A DNA stretch of 64,000 bases. It comes from Thermus albus. GTDB lineage: Bacteria; Deinococcota; Deinococci; Deinococcales; Thermaceae. The stretch covers positions 62,001-126,000 of the forward strand of contig NZ_JAKTNR010000004.1 in the NCBI RefSeq assembly GCF_022760855.1, read 5' to 3'. A program made the translations under genes and the position numbers. This document shows, piece after piece, positions 1-7,725 of this stretch (the first letter of the stretch is position 1; every line of letters begins with the position of its first letter). Under the pieces are notes generated by a model. It saw only the letters and a program-made list of their open reading frames with translations. It was not told the DNA's origin and searched no databases.

Positions 1-537
1 GAAGTCTGGAACACCCTGGCCCGCTACGACCTGGCCCTCCACCCCACACCCCCCCACGGCCACCATCCCAACTTCCTGGGGGCCAGGAAGGCGGCGGAGC
101 GCCTCCAAGCTACCCCCGAGTTCCAGAGGGCCAGGCTCATCCTGGCGGGGATGGATGCGGTCTTAAAACCCTTAAGGGAAGCGGCCCTAAAGGCGGGGAA
201 GGCCCTCCTCCTCCCCCATCCCGACCGGCCAGGGGAGTTCTTGCTCCTCAAGAGCCTGGACCCCAGGAAGCTGAAGAGGGTGCGGGAGGCCTACCGCTAT
301 GGGGCAAAGGCCAGCCTCGAGGGCCAACCCATAGACCTGGTCCTCATCGGCGCCGTGGCCGTGGACGAGGAAGGGGGCTGGGTGGGCAAGGGCTACGGCT
401 TTCCCCAGGCTTGGCTTAGGGTGGATGCCCCCTTCGCCACCCTAGCCCACGCCCTCATGGTCTACCCCAAGCTTCCCGTGGAACCCGAGCGCCGGGTGGA
501 CCTCATCGCCACCCCGGCGCGGCTCATCCGCCCCTAG
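1..537 (+). CDS. 5-formyltetrahydrofolate cyclo-ligase family protein, 5' end outside window
   Basis: The frame is open from base 1 to the TAG at 535-537, so the start lies left of the window and 178 codons are visible. The visible part begins with EVWNTL and carries a PNFLGARKAAERL segment, then GKALLLPHP, a LDPRKL segment, IDLVLIGAVAV and a glycine-rich GWVGKGYGF. This order matches the MTHFS/5-formyltetrahydrofolate cyclo-ligase fold, which uses ATP to turn 5-formyl-THF into 5,10-methenyl-THF in the cytoplasm. Members with the PNF-GA start are usually the MTHFSD-like branch, so true cyclo-ligase activity is inferred. The 3' end overlaps the convergent korB by 4 nt. Confidence 0.75.
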   Translation, partial: EVWNTLARYDLALHPTPPHGHHPNFLGARKAAERLQATPEFQRARLILAGMDAVLKPLREAALKAGKALLLPHPDRPGEFLLLKSLDPRKLKRVREAYRYGAKASLEGQPIDLVLIGAVAVDEEGGWVGKGYGFPQAWLRVDAPFATLAHALMVYPKLPVEPERRVDLIATPARLIRP

Positions 538-1448
538 AGGGCAAACTCCTTAAGAAGGCCCTCGAGGTCCAAAGGCTCCCGCTGGCCCAAGGCGGGGTAG
601 ACCTCGGGGTAGCGGGGGAGATAGGCCTTAAGGCGCTCCTCAAAGGTGGGCACCTCCGCCTTCCAAAAAACCCCTATGGGAATCCTCTCCCCCCACTCTC
701 CCGCCTTCTCCTGAAACTTGGCCATCTTTTTGTCTAACTCCTCAGGAGGCAAGCCCTCTGGGACATAAGGGTCATACCCATCATCCTGGAGCCTATACAG
801 CCTGGGGGCAAACCACTCCTTGGTGTGGAGGTCGTTGTAGGTGGGGCATGGCTGGAGCACGTGGAGGAAGGCCAGGCCCTGATGGTTGAGACCTTCCTTT
901 ATGAGCTCTTTCAGGCCCTTGACATCGTAGGCGTAGCCACGGGCGATCCAGGTGTACCCGGAGGCAAAGGCCAGGAGGAGGGGGTTGATGCGCCCCTGGG
1001 GGTTGGGCTTGGGCAGGCTTTTGGTCTTCTCCCCTAGGCCCAGGGTGGGGCCCGCCTGCCCTTTGGTCAGGCCGTAGACCTCGTTGTCGTAGAGGATATA
1101 GAGCATGTCCACGTTGCGGCGGCCGGCGGCCACGAAGTGCCCCGCCCCAATCCCCAAACCGTCCCCATCCCCCCCCACCGCCACCACGGTGAGGTGGGGG
1201 TTGGCCAGCTTGGCCCCCTGGGCCACGGGGAGAACGCGGCCGTGGAGGGTATGGACCCCATAGACGTTCAGGTAGTGCGGGGTTTTGGCCGAGCAGCCGA
1301 TCCCCGAGAAGATGGCCGTCTGGGGAGGATCCCGCTTCAGCTCAAAAAGGGCCATCTGCAGGGCGGAGAGGATGCCGTAGTCCCCGCAACCCGGGCACCA
1401 GTCCGGTTGCTTTTCCGCCTTATAATCCGCCAGCTTAAGCTCCAGCAT
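534..1448 (-). CDS. korB: 2-oxoacid:ferredoxin oxidoreductase subunit beta
   Basis: This 304-residue protein is the thiamine-diphosphate and Fe-S subunit of a 2-oxoacid:ferredoxin oxidoreductase, which decarboxylates a 2-oxoacid to acyl-CoA and reduces ferredoxin. Cys18 and Cys21 (WCPGCGD), Cys52 (GIGCS) and a later Cys in LQPCPTYND fit the four ligands of the single [4Fe-4S] cluster. GGDGDGLGIG near residue 92 is the diphosphate-binding motif, followed by DNEVYGLTKGQ. The ATG lies 2 nt after the korA stop, so the two genes are one operon. The likely substrate is 2-oxoglutarate, but pyruvate cannot be excluded from sequence. Confidence 0.93.
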   Translation of the reverse strand: MLELKLADYKAEKQPDWCPGCGDYGILSALQMALFELKRDPPQTAIFSGIGCSAKTPHYLNVYGVHTLHGRVLPVAQGAKLANPHLTVVAVGGDGDGLGIGAGHFVAAGRRNVDMLYILYDNEVYGLTKGQAGPTLGLGEKTKSLPKPNPQGRINPLLLAFASGYTWIARGYAYDVKGLKELIKEGLNHQGLAFLHVLQPCPTYNDLHTKEWFAPRLYRLQDDGYDPYVPEGLPPEELDKKMAKFQEKAGEWGERIPIGVFWKAEVPTFEERLKAYLPRYPEVYPALGQREPLDLEGLLKEFAL

Positions 1449-1450
1449 GG

Positions 1451-3304
1451 CTAAACTCCTTTCCTGAGCACCAGGCGCCCAGGGGCCTTGCCCGCGAGCA
1501 CCTGCTTCAAGGCCTCCACCGCCTCGTCCAGGGTGATGGGGCGGCCGTTGTACTTCACCACCCGGTGGTGCACCCGCTTAAGGGTTTCCTGCTGTACCAG
1601 GTCCGCCAGCTGCCCCGAGTAGTTGTGCTCCACCGTGACGATCCGCTTACCCTCCAGAAGGGAGCCGATCTCCGGGAAGGGCCAAAGGAGCCTTAGGTGC
1701 AGGTAGCCCACCCCAGGAACGTGGTCCAAGGCCTCCAACAAGGTGCCCTTCACCGTGCCCCAGCCCAGGACCAGGACCTCCCCGTCCCGAAAGAGGGTGT
1801 ACTGGTCCTCTAAAGGAATCTCCTTGAGGGCAGTCTCCAGCTTCCGCATGCGCTTTTCCATCTGGTATTCCCGCAGGACCACGTCCTCGGTGATGTGGCC
1901 TACGGGGTCGTGCTCGTCCGAGGTCATCCAGTAAAAGCCCCCGGGGGTACCGATGGGGATGAAGGGGGAAATCCCGTCTTCCGATGGCCCATACCGCTCA
2001 TAGGGGCCAAAGCCCTCTTGCCTGGGCCCAAGGCGCTTTTCCCCGTCCAGGGAAAGCACCCTTAGGGCCTCTTTGGGAAGGCTTTGGGCCATGGAGGCCA
2101 GGAACTTGTCCACCAGGTGCACCACCACCGTCTGGTAGCGCCAGGCCCAGGCCAGGGCCTTTTGCGCATCCAGGAAGGCGTCCTGGATGTCCCCGGAAGC
2201 CAAGACCATCCTGGGATACTCCCCATGCCCACCCCGGATGGCGAACATCAAGTCCCCCTGCTCGGTGCGGGTGGGAAGGCCGGTGCTGGGCCCACCCCGC
2301 TGGTAGAGGGTTACCACCAAGGGGGCCTCGATCATGCCGGCAAACCCCATCCCCTCGGCCATGAGGCTGAAGCCGGGCCCGCTGGTGGCGGTGGCCGCCT
2401 TGGCCCCGGTGAGGGCGGCCCCCACGGCCATGGTCACCGCGGCGATCTCGTCCTCGGTCTGGACCACGGCCACGTCCGCCCCGGTAAAGGCGGTGTGGGC
2501 CTCGAGGTAGGTGGACTCGTCGGTGGCGGGGCTTATGGGGTAGTAGGTCTGGAAGCGAAGCCCGCCCGCCAGCTTGCCCAAGGCCGCCGCCTGGGCCCCG
2601 GTAAGGTAGACCCGGCCCGGCTCGTAGCCGTTCAGGTGGAGCTGGAAGGAAAGCTTGGGCATTTCCTCCCGGTAGACCGCCTGGGCCACCCGTTGGTTTA
2701 ACTCCAACACCTTGCCCCTAAACTGGAGGGCCAGGGCCTCCAGCAGGGGGTCTAGGGGAAAGCCCAAGAGGTGGAGGCTTGCTGCCACCGCAATGGTGTT
2801 CAGGGTGCGGCGGGCCTGGAGGGAGGGAACACCCAGTTCCGCCCCGATCCGGTCCGCCACCTCCTCAAAGGGGTAAGGGAGGGGCTGTACCCCAGCCTCC
2901 ACATAGGCCTTTAGAATGTCCTTCAGGCTGGGATCCAGCTTGCCAAAGCGCTCCGAGAGGCCATCCGCCACCCGGTGGTCCAACATGGGCAGCTTGTGCA
3001 CCGTGAGCTCCAGGACCCGGGGATCGTAGAGGAGGACCCCTTCAGGCCGGACCTCGTCCAGGTGCCGGGCCAGGGTCTCCCCATCCAGGGCCACCAGCAT
3101 GTCCACCTTCTCTCGGAAGGCCCCCACCGGTTTTCGCCCTAGCCGCACGTCCAAATAGGAGTGCCGCCCCATGATGTTGGAGTGGTACTCCCGCTTGGTG
3201 GCCACCCACCAACCGCCCTTGGCCACGGCCCGGGCGAAGAGGGTGGCCGCCGTCTCTATCCCGCCCCCTTGGGGGCCGCCCACGCGCCAGGTGAACTCTT
3301 CCAT
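1451..3304 (-). CDS. korA: 2-oxoacid:ferredoxin oxidoreductase subunit alpha (gamma-alpha fusion)
   Basis: This is the partner of korB, 617 residues long. The first ~190 residues are the gamma-type domain (WRVGGPQGGGIETAA near the N-terminus), and the rest is the alpha pyrimidine-binding part with YYPISPATDESTYLE and a TSGPGFSLMAEG segment. Gamma-alpha fusion of about 600 residues is usual for bacterial two-subunit KorAB enzymes. The frame stays open a further 87 codons upstream, but the ATG at 3304 is preceded by AGGAGGG at good spacing and begins the conserved domain, so I take it as the start. The gene is first of a two-gene operon with korB. Confidence 0.93.
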   Translation of the reverse strand: MEEFTWRVGGPQGGGIETAATLFARAVAKGGWWVATKREYHSNIMGRHSYLDVRLGRKPVGAFREKVDMLVALDGETLARHLDEVRPEGVLLYDPRVLELTVHKLPMLDHRVADGLSERFGKLDPSLKDILKAYVEAGVQPLPYPFEEVADRIGAELGVPSLQARRTLNTIAVAASLHLLGFPLDPLLEALALQFRGKVLELNQRVAQAVYREEMPKLSFQLHLNGYEPGRVYLTGAQAAALGKLAGGLRFQTYYPISPATDESTYLEAHTAFTGADVAVVQTEDEIAAVTMAVGAALTGAKAATATSGPGFSLMAEGMGFAGMIEAPLVVTLYQRGGPSTGLPTRTEQGDLMFAIRGGHGEYPRMVLASGDIQDAFLDAQKALAWAWRYQTVVVHLVDKFLASMAQSLPKEALRVLSLDGEKRLGPRQEGFGPYERYGPSEDGISPFIPIGTPGGFYWMTSDEHDPVGHITEDVVLREYQMEKRMRKLETALKEIPLEDQYTLFRDGEVLVLGWGTVKGTLLEALDHVPGVGYLHLRLLWPFPEIGSLLEGKRIVTVEHNYSGQLADLVQQETLKRVHHRVVKYNGRPITLDEAVEALKQVLAGKAPGRLVLRKGV

Positions 3305-3377
3305 AAGCCCTCCTTCGCTCTTTGATACCCTACTCCTTAAGGGTGGGATTTGGCTAGGGGCATTCGCCCAAAGGGGG

Positions 3378-3854
3378 CTACTCCTCCTGGTCCGCCTGGT
3401 GGAGTCTCCGGCCCCAGAGGCTTTGCGGGCGGTGGTGCTCCAGAACCAGGGCCCGCACCTGGGGATCCCGGATGCGCTCCGCCGCGTACAGGGGGTGGTG
3501 GCGGCGCACCTGGAAGGCGCCCCAAAACCCCTCCTGCAAGGGGTAGGGCGGTACGGGAGGAGCATAAAGCCCGGTAAGGATGCGCTCCCAGGGGCTATAG
3601 GGCCTCAAGGCCTTTCCCGCATCGTGAAGGAGCGCCGCGCGAATGACAAAGGCAGGGGCGTCGGGGTAATCCTTAAGGAGCCTTTTGGCCACCCGCACCG
3701 CATGGGCCCTATCCCGGGGGTCCATGGCCAGGTACAGGGTGCGCTCCTCCCCCTGCAAAAAGGCCAGGGCAAAGGCATCGTCCAACCCCTTCTCTTGGGG
3801 AAAGAAGGCCTGCCAAAGGCGCCGGAGCCTCTTCCGAAAACCGTAAAAGCCCAC
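3378..3854 (-). CDS. HD-domain protein (putative phosphohydrolase)
   Basis: The protein is about 158 residues from the GTG at 3854. It contains ALLHDAGKALRPYSPWERIL, with the HD metal-binding pair, and a following RRHHPLYAAERI, as in small HD hydrolases acting on nucleotides or phosphodiesters. The substrate cannot be read from sequence. The GTG lies 11 nt after the stop of the DUF156 repressor gene and no ATG is available without overlapping it, so the pair is probably one transcript. The Shine-Dalgarno site is poor, so translation may be coupled. A start further upstream inside the repressor gene is possible but less likely. Confidence 0.7.
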   Translation of the reverse strand: MGFYGFRKRLRRLWQAFFPQEKGLDDAFALAFLQGEERTLYLAMDPRDRAHAVRVAKRLLKDYPDAPAFVIRAALLHDAGKALRPYSPWERILTGLYAPPVPPYPLQEGFWGAFQVRRHHPLYAAERIRDPQVRALVLEHHRPQSLWGRRLHQADQEE

Positions 3855-3865
3855 CCGGTAAGAGG

Positions 3866-4147
3866 CTAGATGAACTTCTTCAACATGGTGGCGATTTCCT
3901 CGGGTTTCTTGGGGTCCACTTTGCCCTCGGAAACCTCGGCGGCGCAAATGTTGAGAAACTCTTCCAGGATCAACGTGGCCGCCGCCTCCATGGCCTTTTT
4001 GGTGGCGGTCATTTGGGTTAACACCTCGTCACAAGGACGCCCTTCGGCCACCATCTTCTGCAAACCCCGCACCTGGCCTTCTATACGCCGTAGCCGCTTG
4101 AGGATGTTCTCCACGGTCTCTTGCCCCAACTCGGTGGTCTTGGTCAT
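3866..4147 (-). CDS. DUF156/CsoR-family repressor, CstR-like ligand set
   Basis: This 93-residue all-helical protein has the DUF156 pattern: KRLRRIEGQVRGLQKMV, then RPCDEVLTQM and ICAAEV. CsoR-type copper sensors bind Cu(I) with a Cys-His-Cys triad. Here Cys39 and Cys68 are kept at the family spacing of 29, but the histidine position (residue 64) is Phe. Loss of the His with both Cys kept is the pattern of the persulfide sensor CstR, so a sulfur-stress role is inferred. A TATAAT box sits 6 nt before the ATG inside a GGGGG/CCCCC inverted repeat, suggesting autoregulation. The HD gene downstream is the only co-transcribed candidate. Confidence 0.85.
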   Translation of the reverse strand: MTKTTELGQETVENILKRLRRIEGQVRGLQKMVAEGRPCDEVLTQMTATKKAMEAAATLILEEFLNICAAEVSEGKVDPKKPEEIATMLKKFI

Positions 4148-4172
4148 GGGGGCATTATATACCAGTACCCCC
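4148..4172 (-). promoter_or_regulatory. Leaderless promoter and candidate operator of the DUF156 repressor
   Basis: The -10 box TATAAT (4154-4159 on the minus strand) ends 6 nt before the ATG at 4147 and overlaps the dnaX stop codon. It lies between GGGGG at 4148-4152 and CCCCC at 4168-4172, a spaced inverted repeat with an A/T pair inside the arms. G/C tracts flanking an A/T centre are typical of DUF156-family operators. No good -35 hexamer is visible. Confidence 0.5.
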
Positions 4173-5984
4173 TATGTCGTCTTCGCTCACGGGTTCCTCG
4201 GCCTCGGGAAGCCTGGGCCTGCGCACCCAAAGGAGCCGCGCCCCCAGGAGGCGGATGATCTCCGCCAGGCGCCGGTTGGGATCCTCAGGAGGCCTGGGGG
4301 GTTCCTCCGCCGGGGCATCGGGTCCAGAGGGAACCGGCCACCCTGGCCAAGGGGCTTGGGCAGAAGGCAGCCTTTCGGCAGGCTCGGGAAAGACCTCCCT
4401 CGGCTTTTCCTCCCCTTCCGGCAGGGCTTGGGAAGAGGGCTCGGAGGCCTTAGGCTCTTCGGCCGGCCCACCCCGGGTGGGTTTTTCCTCAGGCAATGGC
4501 AGGTTTCGGGAAAGGGGCCTAGGGTTTAGGCTTTTTTTTTCCAGGAGGAAGACCACCTCTTCCACCCCGAAGTGGGCCCGTATCAGGGGAAGGAGGGAGG
4601 CCTTTTGCTCCTCGGCCCGTTTGTGGTGGAAGGCCTTGCTCTCGGGAAAGCGGAGCACAAGGCGCCCCTCCTCCAAACTTGGCCGGGCCTCGCGGAGGAA
4701 GGCCCTTTGGGTGGGCTTGAGGGCCTCGAGGAAGGCCCTCCACCTCCCGGCCTGATCCCCCTCCTCCCCCCCGGGGGGACCCGCCTCCCTGAGGCTCGGC
4801 GGCGCCAAGGGCTGGGTGGGGTGGAACTCGGGCAGGTCTTCCCCGGAGGCCGCGGGCTCACGCCGAGGCGTTGGCCCCTCGGGCACAAGAGCCCCCACCT
4901 GGGCCGCTTCCCCAGCAGGAAGGCCCGCCGCGGGCCGGACCACCCCCACAGCTCGCCCGGAGGGGAAAACCCTTGCCGCCTGCAAAAGGGCCGCCTCCAG
5001 GGCCAGGAGGTCCGAGCGCTTGGAAAGGCGCTCCATGGCCTCGTCCAAGGCGGTGAGGGCCCCCAGCAGGGCCTCGGGAGGGGCTTCCATCCCCTCTCCC
5101 GGCAGGCCGTGGGCCGCGTACAAGGCCTCCCGCACCACCTCCATAAGCCCCCCCACCAGGCTTCTCGGGGCAAAGCCCTGGGCGTAAAGCCCCCTGGCCT
5201 CGGAGAGCACCTCCTTGAGGTCCCCCCGGGCCAGCCCCCGGGCCAGGCGGGAAAGGGCCTCCTTGGGCGGAAGGCCCAAGGCCTCCTCCACCCGCTTCCG
5301 GGTCAGGGCGCCCTCCAGGAGGAGCAGGCGGTCCAGGAGGCTTTCCGCATCCCTAAGCGCCCCGTCCGCCAGCCGGGCCACCAGGAGGAGGGCCTCCTCC
5401 TCCGCCTCCTTGCCCATCTCCTGGAGGACGCGCCGGAGCTTAGAGGCGATCTCCTCCTCGGTGAGGCGGCGGAAGCGGTAGTGCTGGGTGCGGGAGAGGA
5501 TGGTGGGGGGCATCCTCTCCGGCTCGGTGGTGGCGAAGACGAAAAGGGCGTGGGGTGGAGGCTCCTCCAGGGTCTTCAAGAGGGCATTGAAGGCGCTTTT
5601 GGAGAGCATATGGGCCTCGTCCAGGATGAAGACCTTCTTGGGGGCGGAAAGGGGAGCCAGAAGCACCTTCTCCCTTAACTCCCGCACGTCCTCCACCGAG
5701 TTGTTGCTGGCGGCGTCGATCTCCACCACATCGGGATGGGCCCCTCTTTGCACCGCCTGGCAGTGCGGGCAGACCCCGCAGGGGCGCACCTCCCCCTGGC
5801 ACCCCACGGCCATGGCCAGGAGCCTGGCGGTGGTGGTCTTCCCCACCCCTCGAGGGCCCGAGAAGAGGTAAGCATGGGCCAAGCGCCCTTCCCCTATGGC
5901 CCGCATGAGGGGTTCCTTCACATGCTCCTGGCCCACCACCTCCTGAAAGGTGAGGGGGCGGAGCTTGCGGTAGAGGGCGCCCAC
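4155..5984 (-). CDS. dnaX: DNA polymerase III subunits tau and gamma
   Basis: The full frame (609 residues, GTG start) is tau, the clamp-loader ATPase that couples polymerase and helicase. The N-terminus reads GALYRKLRPLTFQEVVGQEH; the Walker A is GPRGVGKTTTARLL near residue 44, the zinc module is CGVCPHC, and LDEAHMLS is Walker B. The tail after about residue 370 is Pro/Glu-rich and low in complexity. A run of nine adenines on the coding strand (4532-4540) follows LLE. Slippage by one base there enters a frame that stops at 4519-4521 after a few lysines and prolines, giving a gamma form of about 488 residues, as established for T. thermophilus dnaX. A TATACT box 7 nt before the GTG suggests a leaderless message. 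Confidence 0.96.
   Translation of the reverse strand: MGALYRKLRPLTFQEVVGQEHVKEPLMRAIGEGRLAHAYLFSGPRGVGKTTTARLLAMAVGCQGEVRPCGVCPHCQAVQRGAHPDVVEIDAASNNSVEDVRELREKVLLAPLSAPKKVFILDEAHMLSKSAFNALLKTLEEPPPHALFVFATTEPERMPPTILSRTQHYRFRRLTEEEIASKLRRVLQEMGKEAEEEALLLVARLADGALRDAESLLDRLLLLEGALTRKRVEEALGLPPKEALSRLARGLARGDLKEVLSEARGLYAQGFAPRSLVGGLMEVVREALYAAHGLPGEGMEAPPEALLGALTALDEAMERLSKRSDLLALEAALLQAARVFPSGRAVGVVRPAAGLPAGEAAQVGALVPEGPTPRREPAASGEDLPEFHPTQPLAPPSLREAGPPGGEEGDQAGRWRAFLEALKPTQRAFLREARPSLEEGRLVLRFPESKAFHHKRAEEQKASLLPLIRAHFGVEEVVFLLEKKSLNPRPLSRNLPLPEEKPTRGGPAEEPKASEPSSQALPEGEEKPREVFPEPAERLPSAQAPWPGWPVPSGPDAPAEEPPRPPEDPNRRLAEIIRLLGARLLWVRRPRLPEAEEPVSEDDIGGTGI
4519..4540 (-). promoter_or_regulatory. 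dnaX A9 slippage site and gamma stop codon
   Basis: The coding strand has nine consecutive A at 4532-4540. In frame it encodes Glu-Lys-Lys-Ser. If one extra A is copied, the message reads Glu-Lys-Lys-Lys-Pro-Lys-Pro and stops at the TAG at 4519-4521. Transcriptional slippage at an A9 run producing tau and gamma is established for Thermus dnaX. Confidence 0.85.
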
Positions 5985-5990
5985 AATGGC

Positions 5991-5997
5991 TAGTATA
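5991..5997. promoter_or_regulatory. Divergent -10 boxes between dnaX and the gene at 6002
   Basis: The 17-bp gap between the GTG of dnaX (5984) and the TTG at 6002 holds TATACT on the minus strand (5992-5997, 7 nt from the dnaX start) overlapping TAGTAT on the plus strand (5991-5996, 5-8 nt from the TTG/GTG pair). Both transcripts would be leaderless. -35 elements would lie inside the opposite gene and are not clear. Confidence 0.5.
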
Positions 5998-6001
5998 GGG
6001 C

Positions 6002-6493
6002 TTGGTGCGGAGCTTTCTCTCCTTCCACGTGGCGGCGCCTTTAGAAGAGGTGCGGGCCTGGGCCCAGGGGCAAACCCAGGGGGCGGGGGTCTTTCTGGTC
6101 CCGGACCCCCCCTGGGTGAGCCTGTACCACGAGGCCCTCGAGGCCCAGGAAGACCCCCAGGCCATCCGGGCCTTTTTGGAAGAGCTCTCCCACCTGGGAA
6201 GGGCCCTGGCCTTCCTGGTCCTGGCCGAGGAGGAGCTTCTTTTCCTCCTTGCGGAAAAGGGGGAGATTAAAGCCCAACTGGCCCAGGGGGCGGAGCTAGG
6301 GCCCAGGCTCCAAGCCCCTGCGGACCTCAAGCCCCTGCTGGAGAAAGCCGCCTCCATGCCCCCCCTGAGCGCGGTCCAGGCCCTGGCCACCCATTTTGGC
6401 CTCCACCCCGACCACGCGGCCTTGGGCTTTTTGGACCTGTTGGAGGCCGAGGAAGAAGGAGGCCTGCCAGAGGAGGTGGTCTACCTTGAGTGA
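6002..6493 (+). CDS. Hypothetical protein, argB-coupled
   Basis: I do not recognise this protein of about 163 residues. It is mostly alpha-helical by composition, rich in Leu, Ala and Glu, with no signal peptide or membrane segment. The start is TTG at 6002 or GTG at 6005. Its stop (6491-6493) overlaps the start of argB, and the strong AGGAGGTGG ending near 6480 lies inside this gene and serves argB, so the two are translated from one message. It is divergent from dnaX across 17 bp. The linkage gives no firm functional clue. Confidence 0.75.
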   Translation: MVRSFLSFHVAAPLEEVRAWAQGQTQGAGVFLVPDPPWVSLYHEALEAQEDPQAIRAFLEELSHLGRALAFLVLAEEELLFLLAEKGEIKAQLAQGAELGPRLQAPADLKPLLEKAASMPPLSAVQALATHFGLHPDHAALGFLDLLEAEEEGGLPEEVVYLE

Positions 6494-7232
6494 ACCCTTG
6501 TTGGTGAAGGTGGGCGGAAGCCTACGAGGTGCCGAAACCCTCCTAGACGAGCTTGCGGGCTACCCAGGCCCCCTGGTCCTGGTGCATGGGGGTGGGCCGG
6601 AGATCGGGGCCTGGCTTTCCCGCCTGGGCCTGGAAAGCCGCTTTGAGGGGGGCCTGAGGGTAACCCCCCCGGAGCACATGGAGGTGGTGGAAATGAGCCT
6701 TTGCCTCACGGGAAAGCGCCTGGCAGAAGGCCTTTCCCGAAGGGGAAAAAGGGCGCTTTCCCTCTCCGGGCGGGATACCCTTTGCCTAAAGGGGAGGGCC
6801 CTAGCCCACCTGGGCCGGGTGGGGGAGGTGGTGGGGGTGGAGGTGGGCGTGCTCCTGGACCTGGTGGAACAGGGCTACACCCCCCTCCTGGCCCCCATCG
6901 CCCTGGACGAGGCAGGCCCCTTAAACGTCAACGCCGACACCGCCGCTGGGGCGGTAGCCGGGGCCTTAGGGTGGCCCGTCCTTTTCCTCACGGATGTGCC
7001 CGGGGTCCTCCAGGACCCCCAGGACCCCAAAAGCCGCCTGCCCCGCCTCACGCCGAAGGAGGTGGAGGAACTCAAGGCCTCTGGGGTGATCCAAGGAGGC
7101 ATGATCCCCAAGGTGGAGGCGGCCTTGAACGCCCTTAGGGCCGGGGCTCCCTGGGCGGCCATTGCCCGGGGGGAAAGGGGGGTACTGGAGGGCGTCTTAA
7201 AGGGAGTCTTGGGAACCCGCTTTACCCTTTAG
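6486..7232 (+). CDS. argB: Acetylglutamate kinase family protein
   Basis: This 248-residue amino-acid kinase begins LLVKVGGSL and has LVLVHGGGPEIG, then SGRDTLCLKG, LNVNADTAAGAVAGALG and FLTDVPGVL, the ordered motifs of N-acetylglutamate kinase. The enzyme phosphorylates N-acetylglutamate in arginine synthesis. LysZ of the Thermus lysine pathway belongs to the same family, but this sequence keeps the NADTAAGAVA and GGGPEI signatures of ArgB, so I favour ArgB. The start is TTG at 6486: it follows AGGAGGTGG at a good distance, and no ATG is near. It overlaps the upstream gene by 8 nt and the convergent DJ-1 gene by 11 nt. Confidence 0.85.
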   Translation: MSEPLLVKVGGSLRGAETLLDELAGYPGPLVLVHGGGPEIGAWLSRLGLESRFEGGLRVTPPEHMEVVEMSLCLTGKRLAEGLSRRGKRALSLSGRDTLCLKGRALAHLGRVGEVVGVEVGVLLDLVEQGYTPLLAPIALDEAGPLNVNADTAAGAVAGALGWPVLFLTDVPGVLQDPQDPKSRLPRLTPKEVEELKASGVIQGGMIPKVEAALNALRAGAPWAAIARGERGVLEGVLKGVLGTRFTL

Positions 7233-7725
7233 CCAAGAGCTCCAAAAAGGCCAAGAGGAAGCCGGGGAGATCCTTGGGCCCCTGGGCGGTTACCAGGTTT
7301 CCGTCCACCACCACCCCGGCCTCCTGGTAAAGCCCCCCGGCGTTTTCCAGGTCGTGGCGGATGGAGGCAAACCCCGTGACCCTTCGCCCTCGCACCAGTC
7401 CGGCGCTGATCAAAACCCAGCCCGCATGGCAGATGGCCCCGATGGGCCTGCCCTCTTCCGCCACCTTTCGCACCAAGGAAAGGACCTCAGGGCTTCGCCG
7501 CAGGTAATCGGGGGCAAAGCCCCCGGGGATAAGGAGGCCCGCCACCTCCCCTGCCTCCCGGGCGCTTACCTCCGCCTTCCAGGCAAAGCCGGACTTAGCC
7601 TTATACTCCCGGGCCTCAGGCCCGATGACCAAGGGGGTATAGCCCGCCTCCTGGACCCGGTAGTAGGGGTAGAGGAACTCCCGCTCGTCAAAGAGATCGG
7701 CCAAAAGGATGCCCACTCGCCTCAC
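7222..7725 (-). CDS. DJ-1/PfpI family protein
   Basis: The protein has 167 residues in a class-I glutamine-amidotransferase-like fold. LLIPGGFAPDYLRR carries the conserved glycines, and GAICHAGWVLISAGL holds the nucleophile-elbow Cys followed by His. PfpI/YhbO-type proteins act as proteases, glyoxalases or deglycases; which applies here is unknown. Translation starts at GTG 7725 or GTG 7716, both inside the end of the upstream Nudix gene, so the two are coupled. The 3' end overlaps convergent argB. This is the last gene of a minus-strand run that may extend back to the nos-like genes. Confidence 0.85.
   Translation of the reverse strand: MRRVGILLADLFDEREFLYPYYRVQEAGYTPLVIGPEAREYKAKSGFAWKAEVSAREAGEVAGLLIPGGFAPDYLRRSPEVLSLVRKVAEEGRPIGAICHAGWVLISAGLVRGRRVTGFASIRHDLENAGGLYQEAGVVVDGNLVTAQGPKDLPGFLLAFLELLAKG

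Noticed and set aside
1451-3565. 704-codon open frame for korA
   Set aside because: The extra 87 codons upstream of 3304 overlap the HD gene on the same strand; the ATG at 3304 has a good ribosome site and begins the conserved domain.
4572-5678. Long plus-strand ORF opposite dnaX
   Set aside because: Shadow of dnaX with composition typical of high-GC complement frames and no domain.
6486-7232. LysZ (LysW-aminoadipate kinase) instead of ArgB
   Set aside because: The remembered T. thermophilus LysZ has a different N-terminus, and the motifs here fit ArgB better; the call stays family-level.
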